11,247 bases of DNA from Chitinophagaceae bacterium UBA3961 (GCA_002385265.1 DGDD01000167.1:1-11247), one strand, 5' to 3'; shown: positions 1 through 7,829, numbered from the stretch's first letter. Numbers and translations: made by a program. Notes: a model not told the origin generated them from the sequence alone.

Positions 1-195
1 ATTGATAGTGATGTGTTGTATCCTATCGAAGAGCAACAGTGGTTACAAGAGCATATCGATGGCGCGGAACTGTTGACAATAAGCAGCGATTTCGGTCACG
101 ACGGATTTTTATTAGAGTACGAAAAAATAGAAAGAGCACTGGCAGAATTCGCCTCGGTGCCCGGTTCATTACATTTAAAAGTTGTCAATAAATAA
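1..195 (+). CDS. metX: Homoserine O-acetyltransferase, C-terminal end (partial)
   Basis: This is the last 64 codons of a gene that begins before the window; the frame is open from base 1. MetX transfers an acetyl group from acetyl-CoA to homoserine in the cytoplasm, committing it to methionine. The visible part carries the two C-terminal members of the alpha/beta-hydrolase Ser-Asp-His triad in their usual setting: Asp in SDVLYP (residue 4 of the fragment) and His in GHDGFL (residue 33), with the ILFPxEEQ-like stretch between them. The nucleophile Ser lies outside the window. The stop is followed after 3 bases by the ATG of a homoserine dehydrogenase, so the two are almost certainly co-transcribed. 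A succinyl- rather than acetyl-transferase activity cannot be excluded from this fragment, but Bacteroidota proteins of this type are usually called MetX. Confidence 0.88.
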   Translation: MDSDVLYPIEEQQWLQEHIDGAELLTISSDFGHDGFLLEYEKIERALAEFASVPGSLHLKVVNK

Positions 196-198
196 AAA

Positions 199-1452
199 AT
201 GGAAAGTCAGAAGCAATTAACAATTGGATTGTTCGGTTTTGGTGTGGTGGGAGAAGGTTTGTACAAGATATTACAACAAACTCCTTCTTTAAAAGCCACC
301 ATTAAAAAAGTGTGCATTAAAGACAAGAGTAAGAAACGCAATGCTCCCGATTCTTTGTTCACGACCGATAAGGATGAAATTTTGAATGATCCTGAAATCA
401 ATGTGGTGGTAGAAGTGATCAGTGAAAGCGAGCCTGCTTTCCAGATCGTGAAAACTGCGCTGAAAAATGGAAAAGAAGTAGTGAGCGCCAGCAAGAAAAT
501 GTTGGCCGAGCATTTGCCTGAACTCCTTCAAATGCAACAAGAAACCGGATTGTCTTTATTGTACGAAGCTTCTGCTTGTGCTTCTATCCCTGTTATTAGA
601 AATTTGGAAGAGTATTACGATAATGATCTCTTGTATTCCATTCGTGCCATTGTAAACGGGTCTACTAATTTCATTCTTACTAAAATGTTTGAAGAGAAAT
701 TGGATTATAAAGAAGCCTTGTTGCTAGCGCAGCAATTGGGTTTTGCAGAAGCAGATCCAAAATTAGATGTAGAAGGATACGATGCAGTAAACAAATGGAC
801 TTTATTGGTGAACCATGCTTATGGTATCGTTTCACATCCTGACAACATCTTGTTTACCGGTATTCAAAGCATTCAGGGCTCTGATGCTACCGTGGCGAGA
901 GAGAAGAACTACGACATTAAACTGGTGGCTCAAGCAAAAAAATTGCAGAACGGAAAAGTTGCAGCATTTGTACTCCCACAATTTGTGAAGTTGAATGAGC
1001 CTTTGAGTTTTGTGAAGAATGAATACAATGGAGTGGTAATTGAAAGTGGTTTCGCCGATAAGCAATTCTTTTATGGGAAAGGCGCCGGTAGCTTTCCAAC
1101 AGCTTCTGCGGTATTGAGTGATATCTCCGCTTTGCGTTATAACTACCGTTACGAGTATAAAAAGCTATACTATCACAAACCACACGAATTAACCAATGAG
1201 TTCTTTGTAAAAGTGTATGTGAGCTTTGATGATCTGGCAGTTATTCCAAAAGATAAATTTGAGTGGATCGAAGAATGGCATTCCGATGCTGAACGCAAAT
1301 ATTTGATTGGTGTTATTTCCTTCACGGCTTTGAAAGAAAGCAATTGGTGGAGAGAAAACAATACTTCACTCATTCTTACTCCTGATCCTATTATCGAAGA
1401 TGTAGAGATTCGGAAATTGAAGAAGAAGAGTTTGGAGTTGGCAGGACTTTAG
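199..1452 (+). CDS. hom: Stand-alone homoserine dehydrogenase (methionine branch)
   Basis: A 417-residue enzyme that would reduce aspartate semialdehyde to homoserine with NAD(P)H in the cytoplasm. The N-terminal Rossmann motif is GFGVVG (13-18). Lys99 in SASKK matches the catalytic Lys of the family (yeast K117). NGSTNFIL (153-160) and the FAEADPKLDVEGYDAVNK block (182-199) keep Glu184, Asp190, Asp195 and Lys199 with the same spacing as yeast E208, D214, D219 and K223. The loop usually read as EAxVGGGIPII is here EASACASIPVI (123-133). After residue 330 the C-terminus has an ACT-like strand (FFVKVYVSF) but not the usual Gly-rich ACT turn, so threonine feedback may be lost; this is inference. 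It follows metX by 3 bp, which points to homoserine supply for methionine. A second homoserine dehydrogenase is the C-terminal half of ThrA at 5376-7817. The ATG at 199 has no Shine-Dalgarno sequence. Confidence 0.93.
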   Translation: MESQKQLTIGLFGFGVVGEGLYKILQQTPSLKATIKKVCIKDKSKKRNAPDSLFTTDKDEILNDPEINVVVEVISESEPAFQIVKTALKNGKEVVSASKKMLAEHLPELLQMQQETGLSLLYEASACASIPVIRNLEEYYDNDLLYSIRAIVNGSTNFILTKMFEEKLDYKEALLLAQQLGFAEADPKLDVEGYDAVNKWTLLVNHAYGIVSHPDNILFTGIQSIQGSDATVAREKNYDIKLVAQAKKLQNGKVAAFVLPQFVKLNEPLSFVKNEYNGVVIESGFADKQFFYGKGAGSFPTASAVLSDISALRYNYRYEYKKLYYHKPHELTNEFFVKVYVSFDDLAVIPKDKFEWIEEWHSDAERKYLIGVISFTALKESNWWRENNTSLILTPDPIIEDVEIRKLKKKSLELAGL

Positions 1453-1454
1453 AG

Positions 1455-1489
1455 AATTAATAATTAATAATTATCAATTAATAATTAAA
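1455..1489. repeat. AT-rich heptamer tandem array
   Basis: Directly after the hom stop there are five consecutive 7-bp units: AATTAAT, AATTAAT, AATTATC, AATTAAT, AATTAAA. The array is nearly self-complementary and free of ORFs. It is one of several short-period arrays in the spacers of this window. No function can be read from it. Confidence 0.7.
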
Positions 1490-1522
1490 CGGCCGGCAGT
1501 CAGGTTGATTGAAATTCGGAGG

Positions 1523-1563
1523 CTAATCTGTGTGAATTTGTTTTAATTTGAGGAATCTGTGGT
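1523..1563. repeat. Diverged copy of the ATCTGTG-type intergenic repeat
   Basis: These 41 bases align without gaps to 2871-2911, the right arm of the inverted repeat downstream of thrC, at 31 identical positions by my count. Both begin CTAATCTGTG and end ATCTGTGGT. It is therefore a dispersed, degenerate intergenic element present here as a single arm. Confidence 0.7.
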
Positions 1564-1573
1564 TTCAACACAT

Positions 1574-1600
1574 AAAACCTAAGGCCTAAAGCCTAAAACC
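1574..1600. repeat. Heptamer tandem array AAAACCT/AAGGCCT
   Basis: Four units with a 7-bp period (AAAACCT, AAGGCCT, AAAGCCT, AAAACC) lie 21 bp before the terminator hairpin. The units differ only at the third and fourth bases. There is no coding potential. Confidence 0.65.
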
Positions 1601-1620
1601 AATTCTTCCACAAATACAAA

Positions 1621-1650
1621 GGGCTCGTTTCGATACCGCGAAACGAGCCC
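1621..1650. terminator. Bidirectional intrinsic terminator between convergent genes
   Basis: A perfect 12-bp stem, GGGCTCGTTTCG (1621-1632) paired with CGAAACGAGCCC (1639-1650), closes a 6-base loop. On the plus strand it is followed by TTTCTGATTTT, and on the minus strand by TTTGTATTTG. It lies between hom (plus, ends 1452) and the DUF2167 gene (minus, ends 1671) and so can stop transcription from both sides. The T runs are interrupted, so efficiency is uncertain. Confidence 0.88.
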
Positions 1651-1670
1651 TTTCTGATTTTATTTCTTCA

Positions 1671-2627
1671 CTACTCCTGAGTGTCGGTTGGAGTATAATG
1701 ATTGCTTTCTTCATTTTTCTTACGTCCGGTAATGAAACGCCAGATGGCTCCACCGGCGGCAACTACGCCAATGATAATGAATTTGAGGAATTTCAAAATA
1801 ACTGCAAAGAATCCCACTTTTGCGAGCACTTTACCGGCAACTAAGCCTCCGATGGTCCAAGCGGCAACATTGTCTACGTCGGGGTTAAAATCACTGTATT
1901 TATTACCATCCGTAAATTTGGCCATTTTCAATACCTGGTCCATTTCTTTATTAATTTCCGGTAATTCGTTTTTAGAACAAATGGCACCAAGAGATAATAC
2001 GCCCTTTCTTCCCAATACCCGAATATCATAATTAATGGTAGTTCCTTCCGAGCCTTCTACTTTGAATTCCTTGGCCCAATGAAGTACTTTGCGATCTTTA
2101 TCATAGTATGGTTTTTGCGCCCAGCCAATAACAGAAAATGTTTGAAGCCCTTGTTTTACTCTTTCTTTATTCGCTTCGGTAACATCTTCTTTGATCTGCT
2201 TTAAAAGATCGTCATAGTCTATTTTGTCGGCGTCATCGTCTTTCACATAACCCATTCCTTCATATCGAACAACGTAAACCCATGAATTATCATCGAAGGG
2301 GCCAAATTTTTCTGGGAAAATCATTCCTAGAACAGAGCCGTCTTTTAAATTACCCCAGTAAGTTTCAAGAATTTGCTGACTTTGCTCGGCACCTAGAAAT
2401 TTAAATCCGGTAGGAATTTGAAGTTGGGCCTCCCCTCCGGGAAGTTGAATGGTTCCGGTTTGCCATTTCATTGATTTGTTGACAGAATCAACGAAGGCAA
2501 CTACTTCCTCAGAAGCTACTGCAACAGAGTCTTTTGTTTTGTTTTTTTCTTTGCCTTTGTCTTTATCGCCTGCGAATAAGGCTGTGCAGATAAAAAGGCT
2601 CACGCACATGAGTAGATAAGATCTCAT
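1671..2627 (-). CDS. DUF2167 family membrane-anchored exported protein
   Basis: A 318-residue protein of unknown function that I recognise as DUF2167. Residues 1-19 look like a signal peptide (Arg2, a hydrophobic core, cleavage near LFA-GD). A Lys/Asp-rich stretch follows (20-34). The conserved body carries WGNLKDGSVLGMIFP (91-105), WVYVVRYEGMGYVKDDDA (116-133), GWAQKPYYD (168-176) and INYDIRVLGRKGVLSL (198-213). A hydrophobic helix at about 271-297 followed by RFITGRKK suggests a C-terminal membrane anchor, leaving a short polar cytoplasmic tail and most of the protein outside the membrane. It stands alone, 20 bp from the shared terminator. It is in the same direction as thrC upstream but separated by a 293-bp spacer, so it is probably an independent unit. 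It has no evident link to amino-acid synthesis, and I cannot assign a reaction or partner. Confidence 0.87.
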   Translation of the reverse strand: MRSYLLMCVSLFICTALFAGDKDKGKEKNKTKDSVAVASEEVVAFVDSVNKSMKWQTGTIQLPGGEAQLQIPTGFKFLGAEQSQQILETYWGNLKDGSVLGMIFPEKFGPFDDNSWVYVVRYEGMGYVKDDDADKIDYDDLLKQIKEDVTEANKERVKQGLQTFSVIGWAQKPYYDKDRKVLHWAKEFKVEGSEGTTINYDIRVLGRKGVLSLGAICSKNELPEINKEMDQVLKMAKFTDGNKYSDFNPDVDNVAAWTIGGLVAGKVLAKVGFFAVILKFLKFIIIGVVAAGGAIWRFITGRKKNEESNHYTPTDTQE

Positions 2628-2733
2628 AAAAAGGAAAGTTTTGGTTTAAAATATGCCGATCGTTTTGGCTGAGACTGAAAACTACAGGAATTATTTGAGA
2701 TTTGTGACGTAGGAAGTAGAAAAACTCTGATTT

Positions 2734-2760
2734 CTTGGCGTTCTTCGCGGTTTTAGCGGT
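2734..2760. repeat. 9-bp tandem array of the CGCGAAG type
   Basis: Three contiguous 9-bp units, CTTGGCGTT, CTTCGCGGT and TTTAGCGGT on the plus strand. The reverse complement reads as units ending in CTAA, CGAAG and CCAAG. The array lies upstream of the DUF2167 gene and outside any credible gene. Confidence 0.6.
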
Positions 2761-2789
2761 GTAAAAAGCGAAGGGTTCTATTGGTTTTT

Positions 2790-2914
2790 TTGACCACAGA
2801 TAGTACAGATTAGAACAGATTTGCACAGATTGGTCTCCGATATTCTAAAAGTATGTTTAACTCGCAAACTCTAATCTGTGACAATCCGTCATAATTCGTG
2901 TTATCTGTGGTCAA
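2790..2914. repeat. Imperfect inverted repeat, 42-bp arms, ACAGAT units
   Basis: The left arm 2790-2831 and the right arm 2873-2914 are inverted copies matching at 33 of 42 positions without gaps; both outer ends read TTGACCACAGATA. The 41-bp loop shows nothing recognisable. The left arm itself contains four ACAGAT words starting at 2796, 2805, 2815 and 2825, a period of 9-10 bp. The element begins 6 bp past the thrC stop. In thr mRNA it could fold into a long hairpin, but the sequence after it on the minus strand is A-rich, so it is not a classical terminator. A third, single-arm copy lies at 1523-1563. Confidence 0.82.
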
Positions 2915-2920
2915 GAAAAA

Positions 2921-4216
2921 TTATGATAACAAGTACTCTCTCAATTCATTATACTCCGCCCCAATCAACTCCGCCTTCTTCTCCCTCTCCAATAACCCCT
3001 TCAATCCCTTCGGCACTTCCGGCTGAAATCCCAACGCCTGTTCAATTGCATCCGGAAACTTAACAGGATGCGCCGTTTCCAAAATGAATCCTTTATCCTT
3101 AGGGAGCGATTTCAAATATTCTTCTAATGCATAATATCCAACAGCCCCATGCGGGTCGAGTAAATAATTTGATTCTTTATACACCCGTTCAATTGTAGCC
3201 AAAGTAGTAGCATCATCAACACGCACACTCTTGAACATTTCTCTCAACTCAGGAAGCTCTTGGTGAAAAAACTCCAATATGCGAACGAAATTACTGGGTA
3301 CGGCCACATCCATTGCATTCGATAAAGTGGGAATAGGGTCTCTGGGTTCCAATTTTCCGCTTTCTAAGAATCGTGGAATGGTGTCATTGGCATTGCAGGC
3401 TGCTATGAATTGTTTTACGGGTAAGCCAGACTGATATGCCAGCACGCCCGCACAAATATTTCCGAAATTTCCACTCGGTACTGTAATAACCGGTGGCTGC
3501 CCTTGCTGCTTCCATTGCTTGTAAGCAAAGAAGTAATAGACCTGTTGTGGTAACCAGCGGGCCACATTGATGGAGTTCGCTGATGTCAAGAATTTCTTTG
3601 CTTTAACTTGTTCGTCGGTAAAAGCTTGTTTCACCATGCGCTGACAATCGTCGAAACTGCCCTTCACTTCCAACGCATGAATATTATGACCTAAAGCTGT
3701 TAATTGTTTTTCTTGAACCGGACTTACTTTTCCGGAAGGGTACAATATCACTACTTCAACTCCGGGAACTTTGTAAAACCCGTCGGCCACTGCGCCACCC
3801 GTATCACCCGAAGTGGCTACCAGTACAGTTACTTTTCGATCACTGTTTTGAACGAATGCACCCAAACACCTACTCATGAAGCGCGCGCCAATATCTTTAA
3901 AGGCGAGGGTAGGTCCATGAAACAATTCTAAACTGCTTATTGTATTCGTAATGGGAACTAAAGGAATCGGGAAATTAACCGTCTCCGACACTATATTGTA
4001 CAAGGCGTCTTCTGCAATGGTGGCGCCTACATAAGGACGCAACACTTCAAAAGCAATATCTGCTTCCGATTTTGACTCCAGTGTATCAAAAAAAGCAGCA
4101 CAAAGCTTGGGTACTTCCGATGGGAAGTACAAGCTTTTGTCCGGCGCTTGTCCGGCAATGGTCGCTTCTTTGAAATCAACAACAGGCGATTGTTTCGCTA
4201 AACTATAATACTGCAT
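2921..4216 (-). CDS. thrC: Threonine synthase
   Basis: A 431-residue pyridoxal-phosphate enzyme that converts O-phosphohomoserine to threonine and phosphate in the cytoplasm, the last step of the pathway. The cofactor lysine is Lys107 in HGPTLAFKDIGARF (100-113). Substrate and phosphate contacts are indicated by ATSGDTGGA (134-142), SANSINVAR (212-220) and PSGNFGN (247-253), and SNAMDVAVPSNF (299-310) is the usual late motif. The length and motif order fit the long ThrC subtype found with bacterial thr operons rather than the shorter archaeal or plant-like form. It is the last gene of the thrA-thrB-thrC series, 3 bp after thrB, so it is translationally close to it. There is no clear terminator after it; a large inverted repeat occupies the downstream spacer. 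Confidence 0.96.
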   Translation of the reverse strand: MQYYSLAKQSPVVDFKEATIAGQAPDKSLYFPSEVPKLCAAFFDTLESKSEADIAFEVLRPYVGATIAEDALYNIVSETVNFPIPLVPITNTISSLELFHGPTLAFKDIGARFMSRCLGAFVQNSDRKVTVLVATSGDTGGAVADGFYKVPGVEVVILYPSGKVSPVQEKQLTALGHNIHALEVKGSFDDCQRMVKQAFTDEQVKAKKFLTSANSINVARWLPQQVYYFFAYKQWKQQGQPPVITVPSGNFGNICAGVLAYQSGLPVKQFIAACNANDTIPRFLESGKLEPRDPIPTLSNAMDVAVPSNFVRILEFFHQELPELREMFKSVRVDDATTLATIERVYKESNYLLDPHGAVGYYALEEYLKSLPKDKGFILETAHPVKFPDAIEQALGFQPEVPKGLKGLLEREKKAELIGAEYNELREYLLS

Positions 4217-4219
4217 ATA

Positions 4220-5143
4220 CTATGATACTTGTGTAACTCCCTTGGTATTGATAGTGGTTACATAGGTTTTGTAATCGATTCCCAATTCTTTGAACACCTC
4301 TTGCATGATGCGTTCGTTTTCTTTGGCGATGGACTCGTGTTGATTGAGCATGAATAAAGAAGGCCCGCTTCCGGAAATACCACCTCCGAGGGCACCTGCT
4401 TCCAAACATCTCGACTTCACCGTATCAAATCCCGGAATCAGAATACTTCTTACGGGTTCAATGATCACATCTTCCAAGCTACGTCCAATCAATGCGTAAT
4501 CTTTCTTTAAAAAGCCCGCAACCAATCCGGCAATATTGCCCCATTGTTTAATGGCCGATTTCAACAAAACCTCCTTGCGTAAAATTTGTCGAGCATCGGA
4601 AGTTTTTACTTCTATTTGCGGGTGAACAACGGTAACGTATAGGGGAGGAGCATCCAGTGCAACAACATCCAAGGGATGAATGGATCGAATGAGGGTAACG
4701 CCACCATAAATACAGGGAGCTACATTATCGGCATGTTTTACTCCCGAAGCTACTTTCTCCCCAAACATGGCGAAGCGAAGCAAATCTTCATTGGAGAATT
4801 TATTTCCCAATAATATATTAGCCGCAACAGTCGCCCCGGCTGCACTCGCCGCGCTTGAGCCCAAGCCACTGCCGGGTTTGATGTTTTTATGAGTCAATAC
4901 ATCGAAGCCGATACCCGGCTCCAATTCTTTTACCATTTCCAATAGAGGAGCACCGGCGGTGTTTTCCGCAGGATTTTCCGGTAAGGGATAACCATCGGCG
5001 CTTTTTACGGTAATGCGTCCATCATGATTGATAGAAACATCCATTAAGTCGGCAGGGTCATCAAGACACAATCCCAATACATCAAAGCCACATACAAGAT
5101 TGGCCACAGTAGCCGGACATTTTACTTGAACGCTATTCTTCAT
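4220..5143 (-). CDS. thrB: Homoserine kinase (GHMP family)
   Basis: A 307-residue cytoplasmic kinase that phosphorylates homoserine with ATP to give O-phosphohomoserine for ThrC. GHMP-family motifs are clear: the N-terminal strand VKCPATVANLVCGFDVLG (7-24), the ATP-binding loop PGSGLGSSAAS (90-100) and the C-terminal glycine-rich motif AGALGGGISGSGPSLF (249-264). The length is normal for ThrB. It lies between thrA (232 bp upstream) and thrC (3 bp downstream) on the same strand. The long gap behind thrA could allow processing or a separate promoter, but I found no convincing promoter there. The start ATG is preceded by an A-rich tract and no Shine-Dalgarno sequence. Confidence 0.95.
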   Translation of the reverse strand: MKNSVQVKCPATVANLVCGFDVLGLCLDDPADLMDVSINHDGRITVKSADGYPLPENPAENTAGAPLLEMVKELEPGIGFDVLTHKNIKPGSGLGSSAASAAGATVAANILLGNKFSNEDLLRFAMFGEKVASGVKHADNVAPCIYGGVTLIRSIHPLDVVALDAPPLYVTVVHPQIEVKTSDARQILRKEVLLKSAIKQWGNIAGLVAGFLKKDYALIGRSLEDVIIEPVRSILIPGFDTVKSRCLEAGALGGGISGSGPSLFMLNQHESIAKENERIMQEVFKELGIDYKTYVTTINTKGVTQVS

Positions 5144-5205
5144 CTCAATTTTTTTAAACGTACTCTGCTGAGTTTATTTCAACAATATCTTAATCAAATT
5201 CAGTC

Positions 5206-5278
5206 GCTACGAATTTTTAGTTCGTTCGTAGCTCCTGTTGCGTAGCAACCTGTGTCCCTTTTTCCGAAGTAACAGGTT
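5206..5278 (-). other. Structured thrA-thrB intercistronic region with competing hairpins
   Basis: Three inverted repeats crowd this stretch: GCTACGAA (5206-5213) with TTCGTAGC (5225-5232); GTTGC (5237-5241) with GCAAC (5245-5249); and AACCTGT (5247-5253) with ACAGGTT (5272-5278). The last two share bases 5247-5249 and cannot both form fully. The word CGTAGC recurs at 5227 and 5241. In the thr mRNA these would fold just upstream of thrB. They may protect RNA ends, tune thrB translation or simply be a mobile palindromic repeat; the sequence does not decide. Confidence 0.5.
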
Positions 5279-5315
5279 CTTACCAAACAATCAAGCTGCA
5301 AACCCTCTATTCCTT

Positions 5316-5343
5316 CACCGTGCCCCCGTGCCTCCGTGGTTAA
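5316..5343. repeat. 8-bp tandem array of the CACGGAGG type
   Basis: On the plus strand the word CCGTG recurs at 5318, 5326 and 5334, an exact 8-bp period, ending in GGTTAA. The minus strand reads TTAACCACGGAGGCACGG and onward. It sits in the thrA-thrB spacer, 32 bp after the thrA stop, within the presumed operon transcript, and does not belong to a credible ORF. Confidence 0.65.
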
Positions 5344-5375
5344 CTCGCTATGGCGCACCGCGCCACCTATTTTGC

Positions 5376-7817
5376 TTATGCATTCATCGTACGCATGATA
5401 TCAGCAAATACCCCACTGGCAGTTACATCAGCGCCTGCACCGGCTCCTTTTACTACCAAGGGTTGTTCGGGGTAACGTTTGGTATAGAACAATACGATAT
5501 TATCTTTCCCATACAAATGATACAAGTTGTGAGCAGGATCGATGTGTTGCAATCCTACTTTCGCTTTACCGTTATCGAACTGTGCAACAAACTTCAGTTT
5601 CTTACCGTCTTTCGCGGCAGCATCATAGATGGCTTTGAAATGGGCTTCTTCTTGCTCCATGGCTGCATAGAAATCGGCTACGGAACCTTGCATACAAGAT
5701 TCCGGCATGAATGATTCATTGGTGATGGCATCCATTTCCAAAATCGAGCCCGACTCACGAGCGAGGATCATGATCTTGCGCATTACATCGGTGCCATTCA
5801 AATCCAAACGTGGATCGGGTTCAGTGTATCCTTCATCTTGCGCTTGTTTCACTACACTGGCAAATGATTTCGATCCATCATAATTATTGAAAACGAAATT
5901 CAGTGTTCCGCTCAATACTGCTTCAATTTTGGTTACGGCATCACCGGTACGCAAAAGATCGTTCAAGGTTCCAATCACCGGAAGGGCTGCACCCACATTG
6001 GTTTCAAACAAATAGTGACAGTTGAATTCACGCGCCAACTGTTTCAGTTTGGAATAATGCGCGTAAGAAGAAGCGGCCGCTATTTTATTACAAGCTACAA
6101 CAGAAATACTCTTTCTTAATAGTTTTTCGTAGATCAAAGCAACAGACTCATTTGCAGTAACATCTGCAAATACAGCGTTGCGGAGATTCTTGGCAGCTGC
6201 CATGGCTACGAATTGATCGAGGTCCATTTCCATTCCCTCTTGCAAAGCTTCTTTCCAATTGGAAAGGGCGATGCCCGATTCTTTGATCAACATTTTCTTA
6301 CTATTGGCAATTCCTACCACGTTTACCTGTAGTCGAAGATTTTCAAGTAAGTAGGCTCTTTGTTGTTCCAATTGTTCTAACAAACGACTTCCAACATTTC
6401 CTACCCCTACAATGTATAAGTTGATTTGTTTGTATGATTCTTCAAAGAAAGCCTCGTGGAGTACGTTGATGGCTTTTCTTACATCGTCTGCTGCAATTAC
6501 CGCCGAAATATTACGCTCGGAAGATCCTTGTGCAATGGCACGAATGTTAACGCCGTTTCTTCCCAATACATAAAACATCTTTCCGGCAATACCGGGATGG
6601 CTCTTCATTTGATCGCCTACTAGGGCTAATATCGACAGACCTTCTTCAATTTGAAGTGGCTCTAGTTTTCCTGTTTCAATTTCATAGTCAAAAGCAGCAT
6701 CTACCACTTGTTTCGCTTTCGATGCATTTACTTCATCAACGGCCACACAGATCGAATGTTCCGAAGAACTTTGAGTGATCAACACTACGTTGATCTGCGC
6801 ACCGGCCAATGCTTCAAACAATCTTTTTGAAAAACCGGGGATACCGATCATGCCGCTTCCTTCCAAACTCAACAAGGCCATTTTATTCAAACTGGAAATG
6901 CCTCGAACTGCATCTTGACCAATCGATTCTTTTTGAATCAAGGTGCCGTAGTCTTCCGGAGCAAATGTATTCTTGATCCAAACCGGGATCTCTTTTTTCA
7001 TCACCGGTTGAATAGTGGGTGGATAAATCACTTTCGCGCCGAAATGACTGAGCTCCATCGCTTCTTGGTAAGAGATATCGGGGATGATGCGCGCATTGGC
7101 CACCAAACGAGGGTCGGCGGTCATCATGCCACTTACATCGGTCCAAATTTCCACTGCTTCGGCATTCAAGGCACCGCCTAAAATTGCAGCCGTATAATCG
7201 GATCCGCCTCTTCCCAAAGTAGCGGTAACGCCTTTGGCAGTAGCAGCAATAAAGCCGGGGAGTACGAACAATCCGGCCGGGTTGCCGGTAAAATAATCTT
7301 GTATTTTTTGATTTGTTTCTACAAATTGAACGGCCGCATTTCCAAACTGATCATTGGTTTGAATCAGTTCTCTCGAATCTTTCCAAACTGCAGGCATACC
7401 CAAACTTTGAAAGCGATGCGCAATGATTTGTGAGGAAAGTAATTCTCCATAACTCATGATGCGGTCTTTGGTTTGGAGCGACAATTCTTGTAACGCATAT
7501 ACACCGTTGCAGATATCTTCTATTTCATTGCATTGTTTCTTTACCAAACTCAACACACTGCTTTGATTGGTAACAGGGATCAAGGCTTTTACGGCTTCTA
7601 AATGACGTTGTTCAATAAGCGCCAATTTTTCTTTGTACGATTCATCTCCTGCCGCAGCGAGGGTTCCGGCTGCCAACAAGGTATCAGTGATACCGCCTAA
7701 AGCTGAAACTACTACCAGGGTTTTCTTGCTCTCAGCAGCTGCCTTTACAATGGCGGCTACTTTGTTGATGTTTTCGGCATTGGCTACGGAGCTACCGCCG
7801 AATTTTAAAACTTGCAT
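5376..7817 (-). CDS. thrA: Bifunctional aspartokinase / homoserine dehydrogenase
   Basis: An 813-residue fused enzyme catalysing the first and third steps from aspartate towards threonine: aspartate to aspartyl-phosphate, and aspartate semialdehyde to homoserine. The order is aspartokinase (about 1-300), two ACT domains (about 314-380 and 394-460), then homoserine dehydrogenase (467-813). The kinase has KFGGSSV (5-11, Lys5) and GRGGSDYTA (202-210). The ACT region has the QSSSEHSI segment (349-356), typical of threonine-sensitive ThrA. The dehydrogenase has GVGNVG (471-476), Lys578 in CNK, LSGTLNFVF (635-643), and Glu666, Asp672, Asp677 and Lys681 in the EPDPRLDLNGTDVMRK block. The length is close to the 820 residues of E. 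coli ThrA. Both active sites look intact. Feedback by threonine through ACT is expected from the family. Expression is probably controlled by the leader peptide at 7921-8007. It is first in the thrA-thrB-thrC operon. The ATG lacks a Shine-Dalgarno sequence. Confidence 0.97.
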   Translation of the reverse strand: MQVLKFGGSSVANAENINKVAAIVKAAAESKKTLVVVSALGGITDTLLAAGTLAAAGDESYKEKLALIEQRHLEAVKALIPVTNQSSVLSLVKKQCNEIEDICNGVYALQELSLQTKDRIMSYGELLSSQIIAHRFQSLGMPAVWKDSRELIQTNDQFGNAAVQFVETNQKIQDYFTGNPAGLFVLPGFIAATAKGVTATLGRGGSDYTAAILGGALNAEAVEIWTDVSGMMTADPRLVANARIIPDISYQEAMELSHFGAKVIYPPTIQPVMKKEIPVWIKNTFAPEDYGTLIQKESIGQDAVRGISSLNKMALLSLEGSGMIGIPGFSKRLFEALAGAQINVVLITQSSSEHSICVAVDEVNASKAKQVVDAAFDYEIETGKLEPLQIEEGLSILALVGDQMKSHPGIAGKMFYVLGRNGVNIRAIAQGSSERNISAVIAADDVRKAINVLHEAFFEESYKQINLYIVGVGNVGSRLLEQLEQQRAYLLENLRLQVNVVGIANSKKMLIKESGIALSNWKEALQEGMEMDLDQFVAMAAAKNLRNAVFADVTANESVALIYEKLLRKSISVVACNKIAAASSYAHYSKLKQLAREFNCHYLFETNVGAALPVIGTLNDLLRTGDAVTKIEAVLSGTLNFVFNNYDGSKSFASVVKQAQDEGYTEPDPRLDLNGTDVMRKIMILARESGSILEMDAITNESFMPESCMQGSVADFYAAMEQEEAHFKAIYDAAAKDGKKLKFVAQFDNGKAKVGLQHIDPAHNLYHLYGKDNIVLFYTKRYPEQPLVVKGAGAGADVTASGVFADIMRTMNA

Positions 7818-7829
7818 ATAAAGGATGTA

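Noticed and set aside
2563..2826. 87-codon minus-strand ORF upstream of the DUF2167 gene
   Set aside because: Its N-terminal half is the translation of the ACAGAT and CGCGAAG arrays (reads like QICSNLYYLW and TAKTAKNAKK), a known kind of spurious protein, and its end overlaps the DUF2167 signal peptide in another frame.
2878..3063. 61-codon plus-strand ORF across the inverted repeat and thrC end
   Set aside because: It consists of repeat-arm translation plus antisense of the thrC C-terminus; the Pro/Ser-rich composition is an artefact.
5352..5364. GGCGC-ACC-GCGCC hairpin just after the thrA stop, considered as a terminator
   Set aside because: The stem is 5 bp and no T run follows on the minus strand; thrB and thrC also need read-through.
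5238..5714. 158-codon plus-strand ORF overlapping the end of thrA
   Set aside because: It runs antisense to the well-conserved thrA C-terminus and into the repeat-rich spacer, and its translation has no recognisable motif; it is a shadow frame.
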